A DNA stretch of 64,000 nt, taken from Chelydra serpentina (Eukaryota > Chordata > Testudines > Chelydridae). Of this stretch, positions 33,640 to 45,003 are shown one piece after another; positions within the stretch are counted from its first letter, which is position 1, and every line of letters starts with the position of its first letter. The notes below the pieces were generated by a model that did not search any database, was not told the DNA's origin, and was given only the letters and a program-made list of their open reading frames with translations. The position numbers and the translations under genes are program-made. The DNA lies in NCBI GenBank assembly GCA_037349315.1, contig JBAIAC010000010.1, forward strand, positions 35,938,001 to 36,002,000. The letters are read 5' to 3'.

Positions 33640-34090
33640 TGTAAAGAGACAAGATGGGTGAGGTAATATCTTTTATTGGACCAACTTCTGTTGATGAAAG
33701 AGACAAGCTTTTGAGCTACACAGAGCTTTTCTCCAGGTCTGGGAAAGGTATTCAGAGTGTCACCGCTAAATACAAGGTGGAACAGGTTGTTTAGAATAAA
33801 TAGTTCACACATATTATAAGTGAATTTGCCTATTAAAAGTCATAGGACAAAAAAGTGGGGCTAGTGGGTTATGGATTGTTGTAATAAACCATAAATCCAG
33901 TGTCTTTATTAAGAACATGATTTTTAGTGTCTAGTAAAATGACACATTTAAACTCCCAGACTCATCTTTTGAAGGTGTTGTACAGGTTTTATTTGAGGAC
34001 GAGGACTGAGAGGTGAAAAGTGTTTGCCCATTGGTGATATGGTGTTTTTGTCTTTTATCATTTTTCTGTGTGAGTTCATTCAGAGAGGTA
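33640..34090 (-). mobile_element. Penelope-like retroelement, 3' half with GIY-YIG remnant
   Basis: On the minus strand the block runs from a decayed endonuclease-like coding stretch (about 34085-33820, open frame 34173-33931 with later breaks) into the family terminus containing AGAAGTTGGTCCAATAAAAG. The residue pattern TSLNELTQKNDKRQKHH and NKTCTTPSKDESGSLN resembles the end of the GIY-YIG endonuclease region of Penelope-like elements, with substitutions and stops. This is the longest copy here and links the short copies at 2.9, 10.6, 12.0 and 15.9 kb to this class. Family placement rests on recollection, not a search. Confidence 0.65.
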
Positions 34091-34114
34091 GAACTCCCTG
34101 AGAGGGCTTGCATA

Positions 34115-34690
34115 GACTGGTTCAAACTGGGATTTTTGGAGACCAACAGACAAAGAAAGGGCTTTTGGCACAAAAAAGCTGCAGTTAAACTGCCTCAGGG
34201 CCTCCTTTCTCATCCAGCAATTGGACACGATCTTCTGTCCAAAGGAGGCCCTATCCTTGCAGAAGGGTTAGAAAGACTGGCCTACGAGGGCCACATAAGA
34301 CTGATAGGTGATATCTGGTGAGCTTTTAGTATGCATGTAGGAACTGCTATTGGTTTTATATGTTTTCTCTGTAACGCTCATACCTTAAGAATAAATGTGC
34401 TTGCTCAGAAAGAACTGTGTGGTAACTGGTAACTGCTGGCAATACACAGTTCATAGCCTTTGGAGAGAAAGCAACACACAGGTGCTCACCTTTAGGCAGA
34501 CTGGCTTGCTGGAGACATCATAGTGTAAAATTGGGAGCTGACCACCCATAAACCCCCTGGTCAGAAGGGAGTGGGATAAAGGTCCCTGCCCAGAGACAGG
34601 GGATGGCTAGAGACTTGAGACCTGACTAGGCGTTCTTTGAGTGGACCATGTAGAGGGAAACAAAGGTGCAGTTACCCTGAAACTGTGACA
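34115..34690 (+). mobile_element. Probable LTR-like repeat, ends not defined
   Basis: AAGAATAAATGTGCTTGCTC followed by GAACTGTGTGGTAACTGGTA and a GTGTAAAATTGGGAGCTGAC stretch has the look of a U3-R-U5 region with an AATAAA at about 34391. It may end at CTGTGACA near 34690. No target duplication was found. Confidence 0.4.
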
Positions 34691-34948
34691 ACAACATACC
34701 CACATTGTTGACCAACCCTATTGCAGAGATTCACCCCAAAGTTGAAAGGTGAACATAAAATTAACAAACATGTAGCTTTGCATCTAAGCCCTTCCTATTC
34801 ACCACTGTAAGTGAATTCACACTGCAGATTTGTACAGGTAACATCAAGACTTACATGGTACAGCTACCCTTCTAGGAGAGGATTTTCAAAGGGAGTTAAG
34901 CGATCAATTTCTTTGCACTTCCATTGGGCATCTTAATCTCCTAGGCCC

Positions 34949-35567
34949 TATGATGGGGTATTCGACCCAAACTAGCCTTGGAAGCAAGAGAGGCCAGTTA
35001 GCTATAGGCTGCACCTGGAGGGGAACTAGGACGCAATGAGGCTTAATTGGGGATGAAGCTCACATGGGCAGAAACAGGCAGGGCTTCTATAAAGCCAGGA
35101 AGCTGGCAACAGAGCAGTGAGGAAACCTCCAGTCACACTTCCTGATACAAGGCGGGGCCTGTAATAGGAATGTAGGAAGCAGTCCAGGGAAGGAGCAGTA
35201 AAGTCTGAAACCATATAGACTGGAACTACTGGTTTGAGGGTCCCTGGACTGGAACCTGGAGTAGAGACTGGGACCAGGTTCTCCTACCAGCTAATGTGGG
35301 AGTGGCACAGTCAATGTAGTGGTAGGGAGACTGCCTGAGAGACTCTGATGGGATCCTGGAAGGGGAGGGTGACTGTGACTTGGCTGGAGCGCTAAGCTAC
35401 AAAGGTGAGGTGCTGCAACTCTGGATTAGAAAGAGAGGGGCTGCAGAGCAGGTGACCGAGGTAACGAGCTGAGTAACTACAGGATGGGGTGTGGACGATG
35501 GTGAGCTAATTCCCCAGATGAGCCATGAGGAGGTGCTGCCAAAGAGTGAATAGCAGACCCCAGGACA
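34949..35567 (+). mobile_element. Solo LTR, 619 bp, 5-bp target duplication
   Basis: Begins TATGATGGGGTATTC (first TG decayed to TA) and ends CCCCAGGACA. GGCCC stands on both sides (34944-34948 and 35568-35572). A TATAAAG motif at 35088-35094 would serve as promoter in this orientation. The ends resemble those at 52092-52679 and 56105-57389, so all three appear to be one superfamily. No internal region remains. Confidence 0.75.
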
Positions 35568-35959
35568 GGCCCCTTTGAAAATCCCAACCCTACGGCCATA
35601 GTCTACCTTTAAGGTATCAGCCTATATAAGAACTGGTGTGGAAGCCCCAGGCAAATGTTTTCAGATCTCCCTAGTCCCCACCCCCACCCCCAGCAGTATG
35701 CAGTGTGTTCTCCCTTCTGCTTTCTTGCTCTTCTGGCTGTCATGTAGGAGGGATCACACAGTCTTCTCTGTACCTCTCCTTGACCCTTTTGAGGTGACTG
35801 GTTCCCTTTTTTGGGTGCTACCCAGGTGCAGTCCCTTAAGTCACTGAAGACAATGGGACTATTCATGTATGTAAGGGACCTTCCTCATGTGTGAAAGTTA
35901 CACATTCCGGTCTATAAAGCCTACAGTGTGAAGATAATATAGTACAAAGTAGGCTAAGG

Positions 35960-36120
35960 CAAATGAGAAAGAATAGCCCAGTGGTTGGGGTGCTAGCCTG
36001 GAATTTTAATATCCACATACAATTCCTTACTCTGACCTTGGGCTAGTGTCTCAGTTCCCCCTCTGTAAAACAAGGATAATAATACTTCTCTACATCACAG
36101 GCCTATTGTTTGGTGCTCAG
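35960..36120 (+). repeat. MIR-like SINE fragment
   Basis: AATAGCCCAGTGGTTGGGGT at the head, CTGACCTTGGGCTAGTGTC in the core, then CTCAGTTCCCCCTCTGTAAA and GGATAATAATACTTCTCTAC. The 3' tail is lost. Confidence 0.65.
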
Positions 36121-37815
36121 TCCTTATAGTAACAGGGACCATATCAATACCTAGGATAAACAGACTAGTAGATAATTGGAAGGTAATGATTAATATCAGA
36201 ACAATAGAAATATTATGAAAGTTTTGAATCTTTGATCTCATCTTATTTCTTGAAACCCCAATTAAGATGGTAACATTTTTATACCCCTGTGTCTTGCTCA
36301 CAAGCAGGATGCTTTACTGACTTTAAGGCATTTTGATTTGTCAATATATATTATTTTTGATAAGAGCACTGGTACCCCGATTTGGACATAGTTCAGAAAG
36401 GTGAAAAACAGATAATGTAGAAAGAAAAATGCTCACTTTGATCATTTTAGTGATGACCTCAGGATTTGACAGTAAAACCAAGAAGGCCATGTTGGTAACA
36501 TTATAGCACAAGTAGCAAGTGACCTTAGCCTAAATTACTCAAAAGTCCCCAAGCTCTCCAGAAAAGAAAATAAAGTGTTGCTCAAAGTTTCCTGTAATTC
36601 TCTCTCATTGATGACACAGGATTCCCTTGGGAGATCTAAAGACATTTATAAGCGTTCCTTACACCCTTTGTAACCCTAGTTCCCTTCTATAAAGAGTCTT
36701 ACTCCAGGCCACTTCTGTTGAATAAATAACTAATGCATCTGCTCTGGGTGAAATGATGGCCCCGTTGAAATCAATGGCAAAACTCCCATTGACTTCAGTA
36801 GGGTGAGGTTTTCAATCCTTATTGTTTAAAGATTACCTTTATTAGCCAGTTATCCTCCAAAATGACTTATTTTCTGAGCATTTTAAAAAAGCATCTACAC
36901 AGTATTTTAACATCGAACAGTTTATGCTGACACATGACATGCTAGAGGTGTGCAGAGAATCAAACCTTGTTTGCCTCAGTCTGTTTTCAAAACCCAGCAG
37001 TTTCACACATAATAAATAGGAACCTTTTTATTGTTTTATATTTAAAAAAAGTTTCATTTAATGGATCCATCTGAGGCCAACAGATTAAATTAAAAAGAAA
37101 ATAATGAATATTTACATTCTCAAATAAATATTAAGACATCCCAGTTTAAACAATCCAGGAGCAGCACAATTGTGAAGATCACAAGGGCCCTATTTTCACC
37201 ACCAGATTTGGCTGCCCCTTTAGGGATTGAACCAGAGGCTTACAGAGCTAAAAGCATGAATTGCTACAGCTTGCATTAAAGAGTCAGGACTTGGATTTGA
37301 GAACTGTAACACGCAAACCCAGAGGGATACATACATGTAACACACACACTAACACCAGTGGGTTTTACACCCCCCCAAAATGAGTACCCAGCCTTTCCAA
37401 TGAGTTCAGGACTCAGCAGCTCCTGTTGGAGCTGCTGGATGCTTAGCCCTTTTGAACATGCAGCCTCTTCTTGGGGAGCTGAGCTCTTTGGAGAATCTGA
37501 CCCAGGAAGTTTTTGCTTGAGGGCCTGGTCTTTGAGGTCCTCAGCACACTCTTATAGTACAATGCTACAGTGGGAAACGAGCGTGCTCAGCACCTCACAG
37601 GAGGCATTCAGTACCTGCAGTAGCAGGATCGGCCTCACAAGTGAAGTACTTTGAACATCATAGAAGGACATTTGTCCATTGCAGATAATCAAACAGCAAT
37701 GATCATGACACAGGACAAGTATGAGTTCGATATAATGAAGGCTGTAGCTTTATTGGCTTTACAGCAGAAGTGATAATAGAATAAGTATAAACAACTTTAA
37801 CTCAGCAAGGGAAAC
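36121..37815. other. Intergenic, no recognised gene
   Basis: AT-rich unique-looking sequence with one short foldback at about 36750-36800 (GTTGAAATCAATGGCAAAAC with CATTGACTTCAG). Chance frames only. Confidence 0.4.
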
Positions 37816-38037
37816 CTAGTTGTTTCTGTTTTCTAGTTTGGATAGCTCTATATACGCTTCCTTTCTTCTCCACATAAATTCCACATTCTTCCATTTTTCT
37901 TCATCCTCCTTTGCTTCCATCCTATCTTTTTCTTCTCAGTCTGCAGCATCTCTTAATAGATTTGCCTTTCTGAGCTTTCTAATCTGTCTTCCAGTGGTTT
38001 TCTTAGTGATGTTAACAGCTGATATGAGTCCACGTTT
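37816..38037 (-). pseudogene. Unrecognised decayed coding fragment, C-terminal part
   Basis: On the minus strand a frame runs from a stop at 38040 to a TAG at 37818-37816 with a single internal TGA. The second part reads EEKDRMEAKEDEEKWKNVEF and ends KLENRNN. It is strongly charged with a coiled-coil look, unlike random translation of AT-rich DNA. An AATAAA (plus TTTATT) follows about 70 nt after the stop, near 37749-37754, and an acceptor-like TTTTACAG lies upstream at about 38061-38068. It could be a retropseudogene or a lost terminal exon. I do not recognise the parent gene. Confidence 0.35.
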
Positions 38038-38990
38038 TCAAAGGGGTTTCTACATGAGCTGTAAAATTATACTCACAACTTTTTACAATTAAATGTGAAA
38101 AACTCAAATTTGCCTGTCCTTAAACTGCATTTGTGCACATAGGTTTGATTTTCTGTGTATACAAATATGTAGCTGTGAATACACGTGACGTGGGCACAAT
38201 TTGAGAGGCTGATTTTGCAAATGAAGCTCTTTAATATTAATGTTACTTTTATGTAGTGGACATGTAAGTACAGATGGCAAATACAACAACAATAATAATG
38301 TTATTTATCTGGTGCTCTTCTTTAGTGAATCTCAAATATTTGCTTTATGAAGTATCATTCTCACCAAAATGCATTATTAATTCTCTCCAACAGTTTTTGT
38401 TAAAGATAAATTGTAAAATACACACAAACTACTCTAAACTCTTTGTTTTCACTTTAAAAAATGGACAAGGAAAGCAAAACAGCTCTGGAATACATGTTGG
38501 GATACATGGAGGTGTTGGGGAGGGGAAGGGGGAGGGGAAGTGCAGTGATGAATGATCAGTCGTTCAATTGTTTTCTTTCTTGCAGAAATCAGAGACAGAG
38601 TACAGTTTATCTTACCCTGACTTTTAGCAAGACAAATTGCCATGCAAAACCCGCAGGCTGAAATCATCCAACCACCAAGCAGGGTGAAAAGACCATCCCA
38701 GTTGCATTCTCATAGCTCACATTAGCTCCAGCTCCCGTTAAGGTTCTTTTTTTTTTTCACTGACTCTGCAAACATTAGCATGGTATTTAAAATCCTGGGT
38801 TTGCGAAATTAAAGGCTGAAGCGATTCATTTAGGGCCATCCTTGCTCACACTCAGTACTTTAATCCACAAGTAAGAGTAAGATTACTTGAAGGGTAAGTT
38901 ATTACTCACCCTGAATAAAGGAGGTAGGCTGGGGCCCTTATTAACAGTAAATGGTACAACATAAGTAATGTGCCTCTTGGCACATTAGAT

Positions 38991-39355
38991 TAGAGCTGGA
39001 TGAAGTTTTTTAGACTAAACTTTTTTCACTCAATAATGCAGATTTGGGTCAACTGAAATATTTCACAAATTTAAGCCAAAATGCCTTTATGCTTAAAATT
39101 TCACTTCAATTTTATTAATTTGTTATAATGGTAAAAAAAACATTGAAAGCAAAATGAAACATTTCATTCTGGCTCAGACAAAACATTTTGTTTGACCTGG
39201 AATGATTTTTTTTCAACTTTTTCAGTTTGCCAAAAAAACACACCCCAAAACAAACATCCCCTCCAAATTAATTTCAGGTAGACCCCAAATAAATTTGGGT
39301 TTTAATTTTTCGGTTTGGCCCCCAATCTGAGAAATCAGTTCTTTGCACAGCTCTG
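38991..39355. mobile_element. hAT-like element, 365 bp
   Basis: Starts TAGAGCTGGATGAAGTTTTT and ends GCACAGCTCTG. Flanking 8-mers CATTAGAT (38983-38990) and CTTTAGAT (39356-39363) match at 7 of 8. The interior has mirrored A/T-rich segments (GAAACATTTCATT and AAAACATTTTG). Non-coding. Confidence 0.6.
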
Positions 39356-39989
39356 CTTTAGATATCACTGAGCCTGATTCTTCTCTCAATTGCATCAGTT
39401 TTATACCAATCTTATTCCACTGAAATCTGTCAACCTACTCCTGATATATATTGGTGTAAGTGAGAGGAGAATAGGGCCATATAAAGCTAAAAACCTCACA
39501 AAATGGCAACCTAATTCCTAGAAGGGCTGTTATTCATTTGGAGTATCTTTCTATTTATCCTTATTAGCATATTTTTCATCTTCATTCCTTCTCACTTGAA
39601 TCAGCACTTTTGGATCCAAATTGAGTCTTATTTATTTGTTTAATGAAATCCAGTGGAGGTGAGCAGCGGGCAGGGTGGACAAATGAGTGTGCTAGAAAAA
39701 GATAGGCTCAGTATAGTATCTGTAACACACCAGCAGTGGCCAAGTGCTCAGACTACTGTCCTGCTGGTGGGCTAGCTGATAGTAAGAGGGAGGTATCAAA
39801 GCTAGAGATTTTAATGAGATTTATATGAGTGGTGAATTAAGAAAGTAGCAGCAGATTCTAATCCTGCTTTTCTCGGTGTGGGCACAGGAGTTAATGTGGG
39901 TAGCTGAAGGAGACAGGAGGTGGAGGAAGAGGGTTAAAGTATACTACTAATAACATTAGATTTCAAGTTGATCCTAACAGTTATAGATT

Positions 39990-40215
39990 ATAAAATTATA
40001 GATTATAAAGCCAGAAGGTACAACTGTGATCATTAAAACTGATCACCTGTATAACACAGGCCAAAGACATTTCCTAAATTTATTCCTGCTTGAATAAGAA
40101 CAAATCTTTTACAAAATCATCCTGTCCTGATATTAAAATTTCCAGTGATGGAGAATCCACCACATTTTATCCAGGCATTTTATAAATTCTGACACCATTG
40201 GACAAATGTTTTTGT
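39990..40215 (-). mobile_element. Old CR1 3' fragment
   Basis: The plus strand reads AAAGCCAGAAGGTACAACTG, GATCACCTGTATAACACAGG and GTGATGGAGAATCCACCAC, the complement of a CR1 3' end. More diverged than the copies at 16.4 and 62.0 kb. Confidence 0.65.
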
Positions 40216-40362
40216 AAGGCTCCAGTTCAACAATCCATTTGATTATGTGGTTAAGTCCATCCCTATTTAGCAAAGCACTTAAGTGCATACTTAAAGTTAA
40301 GCATGTGCGTAAGTCCCATTGGAGTCAAGCCCATGCTTAACTGCTTTGCTGAACTGGGGGTG
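40216..40362. repeat. Foldback repeat
   Basis: CTCCAGTTCAACAATCCAT and TAGCAAAGCACTTAAGTGCA on the left are mirrored by GCCCATGCTTAACTGCTTTG and CTGAACTGGGGG. Same family as 63841-63981. Confidence 0.5.
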
Positions 40363-42274
40363 ACTAGCTCCTAGGTGGGCAGAGCAGGCTTTACAGATGA
40401 CGTGATCTCTGTGCATGTTTCTGATCAGGCAGAGAAGTTGTTACCTGTTCTCATCTCAGCCCACGTGAAGGGTCATAGGAGACTGTCCTCCCTGTGCACT
40501 GCCCAGAACACTCGGCCAATTTGTCAAGAATCCCATCGGATAAATAGCTGTCTCCAAAGACCTTTATAGTGACAAATCCAAATAAATCAGAGTCACTTTT
40601 ACTGAGCACTTCAGTGGACAGCTCTGGTTTAATGAATCAGCTGTCAGACCTCCAAGGAAGATCCCCCTTTCCAAGCCCACGGGGAGCAAACATTTGCTAA
40701 AAGGTGGTTTTTAGGGTGAAACTTTATTGATCCACTATATGATATTGCATGATTTCTACTTGGCAATGTCACTAACAATGGGACCAGTCTGCCAAAGAAC
40801 TGGGGTTCACTGTGCAGCGCTGCTTTAGAGAGGCTGTTGGAACCCCTAAGAGTGGCTGACACATGGTCAGTTGCATGATCAAACAATCCAGTGCACATGA
40901 ACAAAAGCATGCCATAAACTGGAGGCTTGCTCTAAGTCTGAAAATTTTACACATTAGTGTTTAGGGAGGGAATCTGGCATTTCTTTATGATTGCTTCTCT
41001 ACCCTCTCAGATGGGAAAAACACATCACATGCCCAAAACCTTGTGGACTAATCATCATGGGTCTTGCAAACAGTTTTAAGGTTTAGTGCCTTGATCCCCC
41101 CCCACAAACTTCCATCTCCATTTCTTCTCCTCCCTCCCACCCCCTTTGGGATCCATTCAGCTGCCTGCTCAAATACCTGCTGGCGCCAGAGGAAATTCCC
41201 CTGTAATAGATATCCTGTGGTGTAAAACCAATATTTTGTTTCCAGGGTCATCTTTCCCCCTTCCCCCCCACCCCCGTCCTTCTTGCCTCACCAACCTGCC
41301 TCTTGGCCAAGCCAAAACATCAGGAATTATTGTGAATCCTCCGGGTGAGATTTGGGAGCACTTTAATAGGCTTGGTGATTGCTAGCTTACACGTTTCTTC
41401 TGTTTCCCCCTTACTTTGTGGAGGTTTCACTTCATAATTGGTCAGGTTATCAGGCTGCTAGGCAGATCCCTAGCCAGACTTTGTTTAGGAGAGCTTGACT
41501 GTAATTTAACCAGACTGCAAGTGCTTATTAGGGGCCAAATTTTCACACCCGTCTCTCACTCAGTCCCTTACTCCATGTGAAGACCTAATGAAGTCAAAGA
41601 GACTATTTGTGGAGTAAAGTACTACCAAACTTGAGTGAAGGCATCAGAATCTGGCCTTAAATAAGAAGGTTCTATTAAAAATGCGGTACAGAACTCCTCT
41701 TATGCTAATGTACAATTCGGGTGTCATTTAAAAATACCAAACACAGGTTTGAAGTAACACAACGATCGTGTGATCATTCTTGATATTTTATTTTGGGAGT
41801 AACGTCATCACAATAAAAAATGAAATGTTGTAATAGAAATGCTGTCAGGAACTCTTATCTGATTTATATTTTAATTCTATTTTCATTTTAATTATGCTTT
41901 TTTTGCAATATATTACTCCTAATATATTTGATATAATAGTTTCTAACTTGGTTTAGACCAGTGGATTGTATTTTGTTCTTTACCTGTTCTAACAGGTGGC
42001 ATATAAATTATACATCCAAAAAGAATATAAAATGAACACACATTCTTTGAGCTGCCCATTTTTCATTAAACTTTGCAATACATCACAACTTCTTTTCTTA
42101 GGCAAAAACCACATTCCCTTAAATAAGTACAGGAGCTTAATATAGTTCATTTATACAAAATCATGGAAAATGATGTGACTGTGAAATTAAATTAAACATA
42201 ATAAGAAAAAATACTTTGCCTTAATGAAGACTCGTCACAGGTCTTTATCACTGGACTTCATTTGAGTTTATGTC
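40363..42274. other. Intergenic, no recognised gene
   Basis: Unique-looking sequence. The frames at 40375-41385 have no splice or family support. Confidence 0.4.
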
Positions 42275-42277
42275 TAA

Positions 42278-42557
42278 GGGCTTGTCTACATGGTCCGGCA
42301 ATGAACACCAGAGGGGAGTGAATTTTACTGCGTACCAATGTGTTGCATACTACCTGGCCCATGTGGATGCTACTGAAATGCACTAAAAGTCCATCGTGTG
42401 TGTTAACATAATTGAAACACTACTTTATCAATGCACCCTAGGAAACATTTAGTTTGCACTAGCAGAGTCTACCCAGATCAGTTAGTGCACAACACACTAG
42501 TATGCTTTAGAATTTACACCCAGCTGGTGTGTATTATCACACCATGTAAACAAGCGT
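42278..42557. mobile_element. Non-autonomous PIF/Harbinger-like element with TAA duplication
   Basis: Left end GGGCTTGTCTACATGG and right end CCATGTAAACAAGCG are inverted. TAA flanks at 42275-42277 and 42558-42560. About 280 bp, non-coding. Terminal sequence is close to that of 16642-16888. Confidence 0.7.
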
Positions 42558-42560
42558 TAA

Positions 42561-44717
42561 GCAAGCCTACTTTTTTTACTGCTTTCTCATGAAGGAAACA
42601 AATACAGTAACTGACATTTTGTTTGCTTTTCATGTTCTTTAATTAAAAAGAAACAGGTCACACAAAAGGCCAAGATACAAATGTTCATGTGAATGTAGAA
42701 ATTTTTGCAAGATGGCCTGCAACTTAGGCCACAGTACAATTTAGGGAGGAAAGTTTACTGCTCTACGGAGTTGTCATTCAAACTCTTGTATAATGTGCCA
42801 GAACCCTTTTTCACTTCTTAAGAAGGTCTCTTCCATTTTTTACACAATATATTGCATAAGTTACAGGAGAATCATAGTAAAAATGTGGGCTATTAAGGGC
42901 TGATCTTGCTCGTACTGAGTCAGTAGCAAAACTCCATGGAATAAAGAGCCCTCGTTGAATATATGGGCACAGATAATATATTGTTTTCTGTGATCTCTCT
43001 CTTATTGAGAACAAAATGTAAATAAAAATATCTTTGCATGTTTTATAAGTAAATTTTCCCCATTACCTCCTATTATCTCACCTATTTAAATAACTGAACA
43101 CAGGAATTTGTCTATCTAATCCTGAAGCCTGCTTCAGGGACCCACCTGACAATAATGGACCAAGCTTATTGTGCAGTGATGTACATAGGGTAGATTCCTT
43201 ACTGTGCCCAGCAGGTGGCCAATTTATTCATTGAAGCATGAGAGTTAATTTCATTATTATTGTAATCTTAGCTCACATACCCAAATGGTGTTAGTGATTC
43301 TAAAATCACCCAACCCTTTCTTATATGCAGCTACAGTATTTGGTAAAAGTACCAAGTATCGTTGGGCCAGAGCTTGCCTGGCCCTAATGGAGCCACACAT
43401 AATGGAAGTAATGCCCCTCATCCTCCCCCCCCCCCCTTTTGTGACCTGTCCACATCTTAGCATGTGTGTGTGTGTGTGTGGGGGGGGGGGGTAAAATGGG
43501 GCTGTACACCTAATATTTCTGGTCCCCCATTTCCCTGCTGGGGAGGGAAGTGGATGAGGGAAGGGCAATTGATAATCTTGGTTTTGCTCCACCAGTCCAC
43601 CAGCCATTAGATTTGGCAGAGCATGGGACTGAAAGCAGGGTGGAGGGATTAATCTGTGCCAGGTAAGGGAGTGGTACACATTATTTCCCCTGAGAGTAAA
43701 TGGGGAGGAAAGATGGAATTCTGTCTCTGCAAGTCACAGTTCCTTCCTAGAGCTTCTGCTGGGGAGGTACAGCAACACACTGCCCTTATACAGGTGGTAG
43801 AACCAAGGCTCAATCTAGCTCTTTGTAAGAAGAAATATTTGTGCAAAGGGCCTAAATAGTTGTTAACAGAACCTTCAGGGGGCAAGGAAATAATTTTTAA
43901 AGCTCTGCTTAATTGCTTCAATGGCATAAAACAGGAGTCAGCTTATACAATGCCTTCCCAGCAGACTTGGAGTTGTGGGAAAAAATAATTATGTCAGAAA
44001 TAGGAGGTGGATCACGGTGTGGTAACTGTTCTGCAGTAACGTTATTAGAAAGCATGAGGGAGTGTGAGGGAGTTAATTACGATAACCTACATAGATTCCT
44101 AAATCGGCCAGACAATTCATCAGAGAAGTCACGTGAAATGTGCAAGGCAAAGTGTGTCAATACAATCATTCTCTTCTCCCTCTGTAGTATCCTGGTGGGT
44201 GACAGAGCATAACAGTGTTGTTTTTGACATTATTAGGTTATTCTGAAAATAAATCTCTGGATAGCCCTAAAAGGTGAATAATTAGACACAGCTTAGTGCT
44301 GACAAAGGGGAGAGGAAGAGCGAGTCCATCCCAGGAGACCACCAACAGATGAAGATCTTTAAGCCTCACCCTAGTTTGTGCTTTTGCAAATTAGGATAGT
44401 AGTTGCTGTGATAAAAATCAAGCAGCATTAGTGGTTTCTGAAACTATTCTTGATCCAGCAAAGAACTGAGACATACCTTGTCATGTAATCTAAACTGTGA
44501 AAAGTACATCGCTTCCCCATAAAATTAAAAGGCAGTAAATTTAGAACCAAGTAAAAGGAAATTCCCATTTTTCTCAGCATTTAGTTGATATGTGGAGTTC
44601 CTTGCCATAGACAGAGTATTAAGATAACATATTGTGGCTGGATTTTTAAAGGAGCTAGATAATTTTACGACTGTCAGCAACATCTGTAACTATGCAAACT
44701 AAAATTATGATAAGGGC
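42561..44717. other. Intergenic, no recognised gene
   Basis: Contains a C run near 43427-43436 and a (GT)n run passing into a G run at 43464-43491. Nothing else supportable. Confidence 0.4.
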
Positions 44718-44725
44718 AACCTAAT

Positions 44726-44995
44726 CAGCCGCTCCCCCTTGAGCAGAAGCGGCGGAAGCGGCGCCTTTTTTTAGCAGCACTAAAAAAAGGCGCCGCTTCT
44801 TTTTAAGCGCCGCTTCTTGCACTCACCCGGCGGCTCTCCGGGTCTTCGGCGGCATTTTGGCGCGGGGTACCACCAAAGACCCGGAGTGAGCCGCCGAAGT
44901 GCTGCTGAAGACCCGGAGCGCCGCCGGGTGAGTACAGGTGGAGGCGCCTTTTATAGCGCCGATCCCCCTGCGCTCCGGACCTGGCTGCGCTACTG
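44726..44995. mobile_element. GC-rich hAT-type element with strong internal hairpin
   Basis: Starts CAGCCGCTCC and ends GCTACTG; perfect AACCTAAT duplications flank it (44718-44725 and 44996-45003). It has a perfect 18-bp hairpin, arms 44756-44773 and 44781-44798 around a 7-nt loop, and a second inverted pair built from ACCCGGCGGC/GCCGCCGGGT and AGACCCGGAG. No reading frame of note. Confidence 0.78.
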
Positions 44996-45003
44996 AACCT
45001 AAT

